Assembly (NCBI GenBank): GCA_963575745.1
Contig: CAUYUJ010017845.1
Coordinates: forward strand, 62,001 to 126,000
Reading direction: 5' to 3'
Origin: Prorocentrum cordatum
Lineage: Eukaryota > Sar > Dinophyceae > Prorocentrales > Prorocentraceae
DNA: 64,000 bases
Part shown: one piece after another, positions 9,469 through 19,527 of the stretch
Position numbering within the stretch: position 1 is the stretch's first letter
Layout: every line of letters starts with the position of its first letter
Translations under genes and position numbers: made by a program
The notes under the pieces: generated by a model
Told to the model about the DNA's origin: nothing
Seen by the model: the letters and a program-made list of their open reading frames with translations, nothing else
Databases searched by the model: none

Positions 9469-10615
9469 TTGGTGGAAAAAGGAGATCATTATAAAGTTTC
9501 TATTAAGAACATGGCCCTCAGGAGGCCAGGTGGTGAAGATTTGAATCCTGGCCGGGGTCGCGCAAAACGTTGTCGCCGGTTTGCTCCTGGAATACTGGCG
9601 GGAGCTACGGCGAAAGCAGCGCCCAATCCGAAGCCAGAAATGATAGAACTTCTTTCGTCTTCTGATTCCGGTTCCAGCTCAGTAAGCCCATCTCTAGGTC
9701 CTGATCATCCCAAGCCTAAGAGGAAGAAGCGAAAGAGCCCAGGTGATGATCCTAATCTTGGGGATATCAAGAGATATGCAGGGCAACCTGCTGAGCAACA
9801 TGCTGGTCGACAACGATCTAGAGGTCCGGCAGTGGCTGCTGCAGCAGCCAGGTTCCAGGGCGCCAGCGCGCCAACCCCAGGGGATCCCGTTCCACGTCGC
9901 GGCCCCTGGTCGGACACACAGGTCAGGATGGGCGCCTCCTTTGGAGGCAGGAACAAGGGATGCATCTTCCACGAGGCGCGCTGAGAAGCTCCTGGCAACT
10001 ACACGAAAGATACCAGGGGCCGTGCCCAGGGACAAGATATCAAGGTCTACAACACTAAGGAGAAGAAACACCAGGACTTCGACATCAGTGCCCCGCGAGG
10101 AACTCCAAGGGCGCCCAGCTGCGGGCGCAGCAACGTTTGCAGCGCCAGCGCCAAAGGCGGTCCCACGTTCTGCGGGGCAACCTGCTCAGAGTTCTGTGGG
10201 GCAACCTGCTGGCAGTCCAGCAGGGCAACCTGCCCCCGCGCTGGAAGTACCACCGGAATGCAGGGACTACTGGGATACGGTGCGTTCAGGCAACCGCATG
10301 AAGATCAATCCAGCATATGATCCGCGAATTGATGATGGATCCGGTCGCTACATGGTTTTGCAATACAACATCATGGACACAGCTGCCCACGCTGACGAAG
10401 GTGCGCGCACGTGCCAGTCAGTGCGCAACATTATGCGGGAACGCCCTGCCCTCGCGATGGATTTAGAAGAGGAGTATTTGAAGAACGCCCTTGTCACGGA
10501 ACATCTCCAAAGGCCGAGGCTCGACCATAGAGAAAAACGTGAGATATCTGAGTGGCTGACAACAGCCCTCCGTCACAAACCTTTCATCATGGTAAATTGT
10601 CAGACATGTTCATGA
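9469..10615 (+). pseudogene. gag-like N-terminal region of the copia-type element
   Basis: Two overlapping frames (9469-9984 and 9743-10615) carry the sequence, so one frameshift lies between about 9750 and 9980. The first part has a Ser-rich stretch and a basic KPKRKKRKSP cluster that could serve nuclear import or RNA binding. The second has a polar region with four in-frame AGxPA-type motifs made by hairpins (9778, 10172, 10196, 10220), then a folded-looking segment from PPECRDYWDTV onward that leads into the Tpt1-like domain. No zinc knuckle is visible. Confidence 0.5.
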
Positions 10616-11245
10616 GTGAAGTTACGTCCTATGACGAGTGCGAGGGTTGGGCCGGTTTGTCGCAGCTACTCAACACATGGCCCGCAGAAGGATACGAGTA
10701 CTACCACCATAAGCATCTCGACACGGTACGTCGTGCGCTTAAAAGTCGTCACTGGGCGTATCAGGCCGATGCTGTCTTGGAGCTCATCAGCATGATAGAA
10801 GAACAGGCTGCATATCAAGAAGATGATGTACGCCGATATGACTGACGACACCTACTTCATCCGCCCGTCCAACGGACATAGCAGCCTTGGCATCAGGTGC
10901 CCAGAATCCCTATACATGAGAATCACGGACTTATCAGAACCTGGGGTACCTCGGTATTTCAATCACGGTACTCAATGGGAGCATATACCGGATATTCTTA
11001 GCATTGGTTTATCTTGTCGCGCCGACGACACCATTCAGAAGAGGGGCAGGCAACTCGTGCATGGATGCCCATACCTTCCTGGTGACGGTAGAATCCAAGC
11101 TGGTTTACGCATGGACTCTGAGGTCCTGATGATGGTCAGTCTGAAGAACTTGATTCGGGACAATATCCCAGCGTGGCGCTCGGCGAACGACATCGTCATG
11201 GCAGCAGGCCGTCATGGCAGGACCCCTCCTACTCACATCGTCTAG
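10540..11245 (+). pseudogene. Tpt1/KptA-like RNA 2'-phosphotransferase domain, broken
   Basis: Three frames together give the family layout. N-lobe: EISEWLTTALRHKPF (10540-10584, like the family's LSxxLRH) and GWAGLSQLLNTW (about 10645-10681). C-lobe: FIRPSNGHS (about 10857-10883, like RxxxGHS), NHGTQWEHIPDILSIGL (about 10959-11009, like HGTxxxxxxxIxxxGL) and a degenerate RxHVH motif RGRQLVH (about 11044-11064). Members remove the 2'-phosphate left at tRNA splice junctions, using NAD+. Two frameshifts (about 10590-10640 and 10800-10850) break this copy. It lies between gag and protease, so it was part of the polyprotein. The motif fit is good, but residues between motifs are unchecked. Confidence 0.65.
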
Positions 11246-11354
11246 TTGATCGGGATCTCGCCAGGTTACAATTGTCAGTGCAATTGCGTGGGACAAATAT
11301 GGATAAATCCCTTATATTTAAAGGACACTAACCAGAAGTACGCGAGTATTAGAA

Positions 11355-12598
11355 TTGATGGTGTACGAAGTTCGCAATGACGCATCATCATTAAAGAATT
11401 GGTTTGTTCCAGATACCCCCTACAACTTGAAGTGCCCCGAACCGCTCCCTATGGCATTCCCAGAGGTGTTCACGATGAACGCATACCATGCAGGGACACC
11501 TGCAGGGGGATCTGACGGATCATGGATACAGGCTCAGAGCGCTGATGTGACGGGTATTACGCCAAGTGGTATTACGCTTACTGATACGTTATACGCTAAT
11601 GATCCGTGGCGTGCCCAGGTTCAACAGCTGCCAGTACCTGCAGGGCAACCTGCTTCATGTGCCATTGTGAGCCGAGCTACTTCACCATTTGGCACTCCAC
11701 AGAGTACTGGGAGCACCAACAGCCTGCAGGCGAGGCTCCAAAGTATTCGTGCGGATCCGCAGCTCTATCAGGCCCTACAGGCAACGTCGCCGTTCGCATC
11801 GCCACGTCCAATTGCGGGGCAACCTGCTTTCCCATGCCAATATGCCATACAGAGAAGTTTAGTTGGTCAGCAGGAGTGGATGCACCGTCAGATGCGGGAG
11901 GCCGCCCAGGGCATGCGGAGGGATGGCATAGACCTCCCTAATGCCAACTGGACGCCGCCGTGGGAGTATGTTCCGGATCCAAATCCTTCTCCGGACAACC
12001 CCAATCGGCTTGGTAATGTACCAGATTTTTCAGCCACCCGACTTACGATCCAACAGTTGCTGATCGTCCAACGGCAACGCCAATGGATCATCCATTCTTT
12101 CCTGATTATCATGCAAATGTGAGTGGAACTGCTCGGGTGGGAACGCTGCCCGAAAACCCAAATTTTCGGGCGACGGCCGACGATTTCTATCAGTCTCAGC
12201 TGACACGTGGTTCAGGGTATGCATCAGGTGTGCCTGGACAGATACCTCACTATGGGTATTTGGCACCCTCCATAGATCGAGATGCACAGCAGCAGGCTCC
12301 AGGCCTAGTGCTGCCACCGACCATGGGAGAGATGCGCCCTGAGATCCTGGCCATGCACGAGGCGCAGCAAGCCAACTTGGCCACGCAGACCACGCGGCAG
12401 CGACGACAGCAAGATCGTCAGGCCAACAGAATGCTGAGCCGCGCAGGGCAACCTGCTAACTACAGTGCAGCAGGGACACCTGCGAGCAGCCCAGCAATGG
12501 ATGCATCGATGCAGCTGCCAACTTTCTCACCTATTCGAAAGCTGGTGAATCCACCCTGGGGCGTCAGATGCGTATCAGGCCAGCGGCAACACCGCCTA
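11355..12598 (+). pseudogene. Pro/Gln/Ala-rich linker of the polyprotein
   Basis: Two frames (11355-12122 and 12083-12751) encode a low-complexity, Pro/Gln/Ser-rich region with no recognised domain. In-frame AGTPA/AGQPA motifs from hairpins lie at 11490, 11640, 11814, 12443 and 12470. The interval 11248-11354 between this and the Tpt1-like domain is AT-richer and has stops; no domain is seen there. The role is probably a spacer between enzymatic domains. Confidence 0.4.
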
Positions 12599-12600
12599 TC

Positions 12601-12928
12601 ATCAGTGACGGCGATTTCAGTAAGTGTGCCATATGCCTGGACCTGTCATGAATCACGACAAGATCTGGCGTCTCCAGTGCGGTCACAGGTTCCACGCACA
12701 ATGTTGGGATCGCGTGGTACACGCCCATGCGGATCGACAGGTGGCCGGTAACATGGGAGGTTCCGCGCGTGAGGCCCCCTGTGAAATTTGCAGGGGCGTT
12801 GGCCTCATCACTGCTGAGTTCCACTGCGCCCTTGCTGGAGATCAAGAAACAACCGTCATGAAGATATTCTTAAGTGGGCGAACGAGCTCAGGGACCTCCG
12901 TGAAGAGCTCAACCGCGTCACAGCCACG
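12601..12928 (+). pseudogene. RING-type zinc finger, split by a frameshift
   Basis: KCAICLDL (12622-12645, one frame) is followed by a stop and then, in another frame, CGHRFHAQCWD (12678-12710) and CEICRG (12780-12797). This gives the C-x2-C ... C-x-H-x2-H-x2-C ... C-x2-C spacing of a RING-H2 finger. RING fingers usually act as E3 ubiquitin ligases, binding an E2 enzyme through the two zinc sites. A frameshift between 12646 and 12677 breaks this copy. Inside a retroelement polyprotein its role is unknown. Confidence 0.6.
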
Positions 12929-13891
12929 ATGACCAGCACTGCGGAGATATCGACGACGACTCCCGCGGGGATACCTGCAGCATCGGCCAACGCGGGCTTA
13001 GTGGTGGAAGCAGCTACACTTGCAGGGGCACCTGCCGCTGACGTGCCTATTCCACTGGTAGCAGAGACCGACAGCAATGCAGGGACACCTGCCCGATCGG
13101 CTCCAACTTCGGTGCCAGTGATGGATACATGGTTGAGGCGCATGGAAAGGGCCACTGATAGGAGCGCCCAATGGCCTCAATCTTCACACGCATACATGCC
13201 ATATGGACGAGAGCTTCGTTCACGCAGTCAGCGCAGAACTGAAAGCCCGGCAAGCATGCGCAGTGGTATCAGTGGGACTTCTGAACGAGACATGCTTCAT
13301 ACGGTACTGATGGTGAATACCGACGGCCAGATGGGCATGCGCGCAGAGGAAGATACGTTCATGAATCGGCCCACTGGTTCTACGTCGCATCCATACACGT
13401 ATGACGAATACCTTACCGCTTGGACCTCTGAACAGAACCCGATTACAGAGGAAGAAGCGCGTGGGTACATGAATGTATTTACATCTCTGTCAAGAAACGA
13501 TTGGGCGTTAGAACAACGGCGCCGTAAAGGCCTACACGGTACGACAGTATCCGAATTCCCTGGGCTATTCGGCGAACGCCATGAATTAGCTGTGGCAGCC
13601 AACAGCGGGACCATGATCAACGGTATGTTGAGTATGTTATTGGATATTGGTAGCAATATTAATATCATTGGTTTGAAGACGGCACTGAATTTCGAGCAGA
13701 TATCACGCTCCCACGGACACGCCATCCAAAGGTTGACCCTATCAAAAAGATTGTATGTGTCTGGAGCGGGACACGGTGCCGCGATTTGTGATAAATCCCT
13801 GCGCTGCAAAATCGAGTGCAAAGAAAGGGTAGATTATGCGGGGAAGCCTGCTGTGCCGAGACTCGACACATGCTCAGCAAATGTGGCTTAG
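12929..13891 (+). CDS. Retroelement aspartic protease region
   Basis: A 320-codon frame with an N-terminal Ala/Pro/Thr-rich linker (in-frame AGxPA hairpins at 12965, 13022, 13079 and 13838) and a protease core MLLDIGSNINIIG (13634-13672). DxGS is a variant of the retroviral-type DTG/DSG active site; the catalytic Asp is 13643-13645. Such proteases work as dimers to cut the polyprotein. The frame ends at 13889-13891. Sequence continuing in another frame resumes the protease-adjacent region, so a frameshift lies near 13890. Confidence 0.65.
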   Translation: MTSTAEISTTTPAGIPAASANAGLVVEAATLAGAPAADVPIPLVAETDSNAGTPARSAPTSVPVMDTWLRRMERATDRSAQWPQSSHAYMPYGRELRSRSQRRTESPASMRSGISGTSERDMLHTVLMVNTDGQMGMRAEEDTFMNRPTGSTSHPYTYDEYLTAWTSEQNPITEEEARGYMNVFTSLSRNDWALEQRRRKGLHGTTVSEFPGLFGERHELAVAANSGTMINGMLSMLLDIGSNINIIGLKTALNFEQISRSHGHAIQRLTLSKRLYVSGAGHGAAICDKSLRCKIECKERVDYAGKPAVPRLDTCSANVA

Positions 13892-14833
13892 GGCTCTAGA
13901 GAGAACCTCCCTGCTATTCTGGGTCTGAGGAGCATGTCCAACATGCGGACCATCTTGGTCTTCGAGCAGGGGCACGAGAAGATGCTCATCCCTGGAGTGG
14001 AAATGCACAAGGCTCTACTTGGAAAGGGTGCCAGGGCACTTGGCTTGATGAAGACGCCCTCCGGGCACCTGGCACTCAAGGCCGATGACTACGAGAAGGC
14101 TACGGAGGACCGACGGTCGATGTCCTTCACGATCACGGCCGGTCCTCAATGTGAGGAAGCTCCGTTGCTTGTCAAGGAGGCTTCCGACCCAGAGCCACCC
14201 GCAGGGACACCTGCTGTGCGCGATGCCAACGCATACATGATGTCGCAAGACATGCAGGACATCAGCTCTTCCATCAACGAGGAGACGTTCGCTTTCAAGA
14301 TCCAGTCTTGGGTGGGCAACACCTTGAGAACCTGGCATCGCAGAACGCCCCGTGGGACTACCCCTACCTCGGCCGACAAAGACTTCGCCCTCCACAACCT
14401 GCAGGCGAAGATCTATCAGGCCATTCACGAGCAGGGGCAGAAATGGGCTCCTCCTGACACGCATGCAGGGACACCTGCGGAAGAAAATGATACTGCTGAG
14501 AAGTTTGATATTTACTTCGAGCAGCAGTTCTGCAGCGCGGCACGGCGCTGGTATTTGGACCCTCCCATCAGGAGGGTGGGGTTCGTCAAACGAGTGACGG
14601 GGGCAGGCGCGTGCCACGGCCACTCGCGCTTGCAAGGACAGGCCGGCCACTCAGGTGCTGTCAGCAAGCGCAGGGAAACTTGCAATCTTTTCCCAGGCGC
14701 CGGCTGTGCGCGCCAGGGGCCGCGGCAAGCCTGGCTGCGCGGCTGCCGCAGACAACAGTGGACCCGGCTGCGTGGCAGCTGCAGAAAAAGAAGGATTGTC
14801 GCATCAGGATCATTTTCGTGCATTCGTTATTGA
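13892..14833 (+). pseudogene. Post-protease polyprotein segment
   Basis: The frame from 13934 continues naturally from the protease: LGLRSMSNMRTILVFEQG, then a segment ending in TPSGHLALK. An acidic, charged region follows to about 14590, carrying AGTPA motifs at 14201 and 14465. From about 14600 the translation becomes Arg/Gly/Cys-rich and is probably out of frame. No enzymatic domain is recognised. By position it links protease to the later enzymatic domains. Confidence 0.45.
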
Positions 14834-15915
14834 GGATATACGAACAGCTTGCGCTGAGCTCCGAGCCCGTGGATACATGTGCGACCGTATCGCACATACA
14901 GAGGTGGTGACCTCCACTGGTATACAGTATTTGGGTGCGCTACTTTCGGGCGATTACCAACTGTTGTGGGTCGCAACACGTGCCGACTGGTATGTGAGGC
15001 TGCTTGGTAAACGAGCAGGGCCATATTACCAGCGCATCCAAAATTTGATGTCAAAGGCTCGGGCTCTACGCATGACTATTGTATTGGTGGGGCCACCATG
15101 GCATTTCTGAAGACAAGGTCCCATGCGAGATGTTAGTGAAGATCTTGATTTACAAGTCATGCGCATGAGGTTCTGCCATTTCGGCCTCAAGTACGACCGC
15201 GCGAACACGTTGCCCAGCGGATCATATCTGCAAGTGGCAACTACATGCAAACGCATCTCCACCAACTTATGGAGATGCACATGCAACAGAGCAGGGAAAC
15301 CTGCCGATCCTATTGAGCATATTCTGGACTGGTACGGACAAGGTGCTCAGAAAGCCGAATGGCGGAATAATACATTAGCGATCATGACCGAAAGGTTGAT
15401 CGATCAAATGGACTTACATAAAATGCAAAGAAACCATACAAGTGCTGTACATTTGAGTATTCATACTCGTGGATAAAGGACTTCGAACTTACGTTCAGTC
15501 TCCTAAGAATGGCCCTGAGTGGGACCATGTCGTGAGATGGGTGACTGTGAACCTGGGCGACAACGAGATCATCCAGGACATCGAGATCCAAGACCAGCCG
15601 ACTGGGCACAACTACAACGCACCATTACTGGATGGGGCCATTAACATCCGTATTCGACTGTACTGGGAGCAGCCGGAACCAACCCTTCTGGGAAACGACA
15701 GCTCACGACCACGCCCAAGGCGAGTGGCGATCATCGATGACCCCCTCCGATTGAGCGCGGCAACGCGCCACCCTCTATTCCATAATTTCCAACACTTAGC
15801 TTACCAGAAACAGAGCAACAGACAGAACTGCCAACAGATGCCAGAATTAAACAAAAAGGGAAACACAAGGCAGACAAAGAAGCTGGCATCAAACCACGCA
15901 AGATACCCTCAATAG
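14655..15915 (+). pseudogene. Conserved-looking CHFG segment of the polyprotein, function unknown
   Basis: Frames 14655-15110, 15123-15476 and 15469-15915 together give a plausible continuous protein. Notable parts are IVLVGPPWHF (about 15078), RFCHFGLKYD (about 15170), a Cys pair WRCTCN, AGKPA from the hairpin at 15291, and HILDWYGQGAQKAEWR. A CHFG element resembles part of the C-terminal half of methyltransferase-like domains seen in some retroelements, but no cofactor-binding motif precedes it, so the function is left open. Two frameshifts are needed (about 15112 and 15470). Confidence 0.4.
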
Positions 15916-15968
15916 TCGAAGAAGGCAACGGCGATTGTGGAGACGACCTCAAAGGACTCGGGTGTATC

Positions 15969-18084
15969 TCGTAGTACACCGATGTACCTTTGGACTCCGA
16001 CACGGATAGCAGCGGTGAAGAGGGGGCCTTCAACGCCCTACCCGCGGGGCAACCTGCTGAATCCCACGCAGATGTATTCTCCATAATCCCCACCCTGTGT
16101 TATGGACGACGCACCAAGGTAGATGTGTTAGAACTATGCGGAGGAATCGGAAGCATCTCCCAGTTAGCATTCAGCCGAGGTATGTTTTCAGGGGGAAACC
16201 TCGGCAAACGTGCTTTCGTTGATCTTGGAAATAAGGAGATCCAAGATGCAGTGATGCACTATTTAGACGCTGGTTTCGATAATGTTGTCATGCGACAACC
16301 CAGCTGCCGAGCGACTGGCTTACCTTCCTACTTCAATGCTAAGGTTAATTACGACACCTGGCATGACCATCATAAGGGGGATGTGTCACGCATCAAGTTC
16401 AGTGGGAAGGTCGCTGCGCGTCAAAATTCTTGACGCTTCGCGCATCCCCACCAGCCCGCCCAGAAACGACGCCCAGGCGAGTAGAGGTGATCATGGAAGC
16501 GGGGCAGCACACAGAGGAAGAAGGGGCCGGGGAGGCCGTCGTACCCCAAGGGGGGGGGGGGGGATGGAGGACGTCTCGGAGGCGGAAGAGGAGGAGGATG
16601 ATGAGGGTGGGGAGGGAGGAATGAGGAGGAGGAGTAATAGGCGGATGATGCTGTTGATGTTGCTATTGATGATGCTGATGATGACGATGATGGTGGTGGT
16701 CTTGGCGATGGCGATGATGATGATGATGATGATGGTGATGATGAGGGGGAGGAGGAGGAGGATAAGGGCGATCAGAAGAGGCACAGGCCCCTTGAATGCC
16801 TCGCGGAGTCTCTTGGGATGTCTCTTGGGATATTCTCTGAGGTCTCTTGGGGCGTCTTGGGGGCTTCTTGGCGGTCCCGGGAGCTTCTTGGACCGTCTTG
16901 GGTGCCTCGTGGGAGCCTCTTGGGGCCTCTTGGGGGCATATTGGGTGTATTTTGGTTGGCTTTTGGAGGCCTCTTGGGGCCTCCTGGTCGCCTCTTGGGG
17001 CCTCCTGGGCGCCTCTTGGGACCCTCTTGGGGCGCTCTCGGGAGCATTGGGAGCGCTCTTGGGGCCATCTTGGAGGTGATCGATCAAAGGAAGGGGGCTC
17101 CCTAATTAGCCCCCCCCCCCCCCTCGGGGGCTTCCAAAATCGGCCAAAACCTTAGTAAAACCGTTTATTTTGGCTTCCTATCATGGGGCCAAAAGAGCCA
17201 TCCGACCGCTCGCGGGACCTTCCGTCCAGGTCCAGGGGAGGGGGCATGGGGGGGAGGGGCGAACCCTTCCCCATGGGGGAAGAGGAAGGGGTGGAAGAAT
17301 ATTTGTTCTAGACCACCTACGCCCAGAGGGCTGGTGGGACTTCTTGGGGGTCTTTTAAGAGCCTCTTGGAGGACTCTTGGGCGCCTCTTGCGGCATCCTG
17401 GGCGCCTCTTGGGACCCGCTTGAGGCGCTCTAGGGAGCCTTCGGGGCGCTTTTTGGGCCATCTTGGAGGGGGTCGATCAAACAAAAGGGGGGGGGGGTCA
17501 ATTAGCCCCCCCCCCCCCCCTCGGGAGCTTCCAAAATTGGCCAAAACCCAAGTGGAACCAATGATTTTGGCTTCCTATCTCGGGGCCAGAAGAGCCGCCC
17601 GACACCTCGCGGCCCGCCCCGCCCAGGTCCAGGGGAGGGGGTGGGGGGAGGGGTAAACCTCTCCCCAAGGGGGAAGAGGGAGGGGTGGAAGAGGATCTCC
17701 TCTAGACCACCTACGCCCAGAGGGCTGGTGGGATTATCTTCGACGATATTATGTACGAGAACAACCAGCTAGGACTTGGGTGGATCAGATACCGCCATGG
17801 ACTACGTTGGCCAACAGCAAGGGCACTTTACTGCAGGCCCACGCGATTCCCATGGGGTACTACTACGAAAACCGATTGAGATCATGGCTAACCATCGCTT
17901 ACTACTTACGCCTTTTGAACGAAAGCGATGTGATGGCCATCATCCACATGCGTCGGTGTGCAATAACGAATTGTCCATGGCTGCGCAGTATGCACCAAAG
18001 ACGCAGTCGCTCTTTGTTGAAGCTGTTCAGATCGCACACAAGACCTCCGTCGGGAGGGTTTGGCTGTCCTGCCTGCGCGGATAA
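15969..18084 (+). pseudogene. Cytosine-methyltransferase-like domain, split by insertion
   Basis: First half (about 15990-16424): motif I-like VLELCGGIGSIS (about 16122-16160) and motif IV-like RQPSCRATG (about 16291-16320), where the Cys would be the nucleophile of a C5 methyltransferase. Second half (from 17738): RRYYVREQPARTW, matching the ENP-type motif VI position, then IPPWTTLANSKG, and in a neighbouring frame LLRKPIEIMANHRLLLTP. A 1.3-kb repeat block (about 16425-17737) separates the halves; removing it restores a natural-looking join KVAARQ/LRRYYV. Motif IV reads PSC rather than the canonical PPC. The copy is also frameshifted near 17830. Confidence 0.55.
16425..17737. repeat. 1.3-kb insertion: GGA/GAT tracts, TCTTGG array 2 and a ~390-bp duplicated unit
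   Basis: In order: a short spacer, GAGG-rich and GAT-rich microsatellites (about 16550-16770), a TCTTGG array (about 16800-17070), then two copies of a ~390-bp unit (about 17066-17456 and 17457-17735). Each unit holds a G-run/C-run pair, CTTCCAAAATYGGCCAAAAC, TTTTGGCTTCCTATC, AGGTCCAGGGGAGGGGG and CTAGACCACCTACGCCCAGA. It sits inside the methyltransferase-like coding. ATTCTTGACG (about 16424) and ATCTTCGACG (about 17735) at the edges may be a decayed target-site duplication. An intron is the alternative. Confidence 0.65.
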
Positions 18085-18225
18085 CGTGAGTATGCACTCT
18101 CCATCGCATTATCGGAATCCGAGACATTGCAGATGGTGCGACAGGGATGACTATCATTGGGAGCGTCCGAGTTGTAAGAAGAACTACGGGAATAACAAGC
18201 CTGGACATGCACTAACACTTGGCAG

Positions 18226-19527
18226 ATGGCAAATCCTTGGAAGCTTCCCGACAATCATGGACAGATCCCGCCAGTTCCTGTCGGACCAGCAGCAGGGCCT
18301 GCACCGCCAGATCCCGCTGAGGTTGCCGCGCCTCCACCCGAGGCACCAGCAGCACCAGCGCTTACGCGACTGAGAGCACCTAGACCTGGCTTGAGAGCTG
18401 GATCTACCGCAGGCGCAAGCAGTCACGACATCACTGTTGGAAGACATGCTGCTGAGCCCGTTGCAGGGCAACCTGCCTCGAGCGGAGCCGGTAGTTCGGA
18501 TTGCCACCTCCGATTACCGCAGGTTAGAGCCAGACGTGGTCGACAGCAAGGTGGAGAAGCGCCTCCACCACCACCAGCAGGGAACCCTGCCGCACGACCA
18601 CGACTACCAGACTGGCCACGGTTCGATGTACAAATCAGTCTGCAAAATTTACGAAGCCTTGACCCCAGCGTGGTAACGCGCGAGTTGCGAAAGCTACATT
18701 TACGCTGGCTCCATGCGAAAGAGCTTAAGATTAGACTCATCTTAAGCAAAATAGGTCTGGACAGTTCTAGATTCAACCTCAGCGAGGGCGTCTGCGATAC
18801 ATGCCGAGAATGCAGAGCTGGGGACAAATTTGCGCACACAGGTATGCCCTCTACTGCATTACCTGGCAAATGCAAGGATGAAGTGGAATGCGACGTGATG
18901 TTCTACAAGCAAGAGCACAATATATTTCACATGATCGATCGTTGCATACGATATGCTACTGGGATGGAAATACCAGGTACATCGATGACTACTATCCTGG
19001 ATGCATATCATCAGTGCTGGATGCAGTTTGGACCAGCTAAGGTACTTTACTCGGATGGAGAAGGTGCCCTTAATAATGACATTGCGAAAGCAGTCCTCAA
19101 GGCCAAAGGCACTGAACTTAGAATACGCGCGCGTGGACAGCACGCTACGACGATCGAGGCCAGAAATGGCATCCTACGTCATTTGCTCCACGTAATGGAG
19201 GCTGCACTCAATAGGTTAGACATACCTCTTGTGTTCATTAGACTACTGTATGAAGCCTTGTTTGCTGCCAGCGCATTCACTTTCTACAACGAGGTGTTTC
19301 CATACAATGCACTATTTGGACGGCAACCAGCATTGTTCCTTGACCTCCTTGTTCCGGACCACGAGCAGTCGACAGAAACATCGGATCGTTCTCGTGAACA
19401 GACAATGCGCAGGGTATGCATTGAGGCGATTACACAGGCCACGGCAGTAGCTAAGGCCAATCGTGCACTACGCACTAAGACGACCATGACATGTCAACAT
19501 TATCATGACGAAGGAGATTTTGGTTGA
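18226..19527 (+). CDS. Copia-type integrase
   Basis: A 433-codon frame. The Pro/Ala-rich N-terminal ~140 residues hold AGQPA (hairpin 18463) and AGNPA (18577). The integrase follows: an HHCC-like zinc site (LHLRWLHAKE about 18689-18718, then CDTCREC about 18796-18816) and the catalytic core with Asp in ECDVMFYK (about 18890), Asp in YSDGEGAL (about 19050) and Glu in TIEARNG (about 19156), 33 residues after the second Asp. These are the DDE residues for 3'-processing and strand transfer of element cDNA. The frame runs out near 19527 and the protein continues in the next frame. Confidence 0.75.
   Translation: MANPWKLPDNHGQIPPVPVGPAAGPAPPDPAEVAAPPPEAPAAPALTRLRAPRPGLRAGSTAGASSHDITVGRHAAEPVAGQPASSGAGSSDCHLRLPQVRARRGRQQGGEAPPPPPAGNPAARPRLPDWPRFDVQISLQNLRSLDPSVVTRELRKLHLRWLHAKELKIRLILSKIGLDSSRFNLSEGVCDTCRECRAGDKFAHTGMPSTALPGKCKDEVECDVMFYKQEHNIFHMIDRCIRYATGMEIPGTSMTTILDAYHQCWMQFGPAKVLYSDGEGALNNDIAKAVLKAKGTELRIRARGQHATTIEARNGILRHLLHVMEAALNRLDIPLVFIRLLYEALFAASAFTFYNEVFPYNALFGRQPALFLDLLVPDHEQSTETSDRSREQTMRRVCIEAITQATAVAKANRALRTKTTMTCQHYHDEGDFG

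Noticed and set aside
17155-17180. CCGT...ATTTTGGCT resembling a spliced leader in the 390-bp repeat
   Set aside because: The second repeat unit lacks the CCGT part, and the end reads TTCCTATC, not CAAG.
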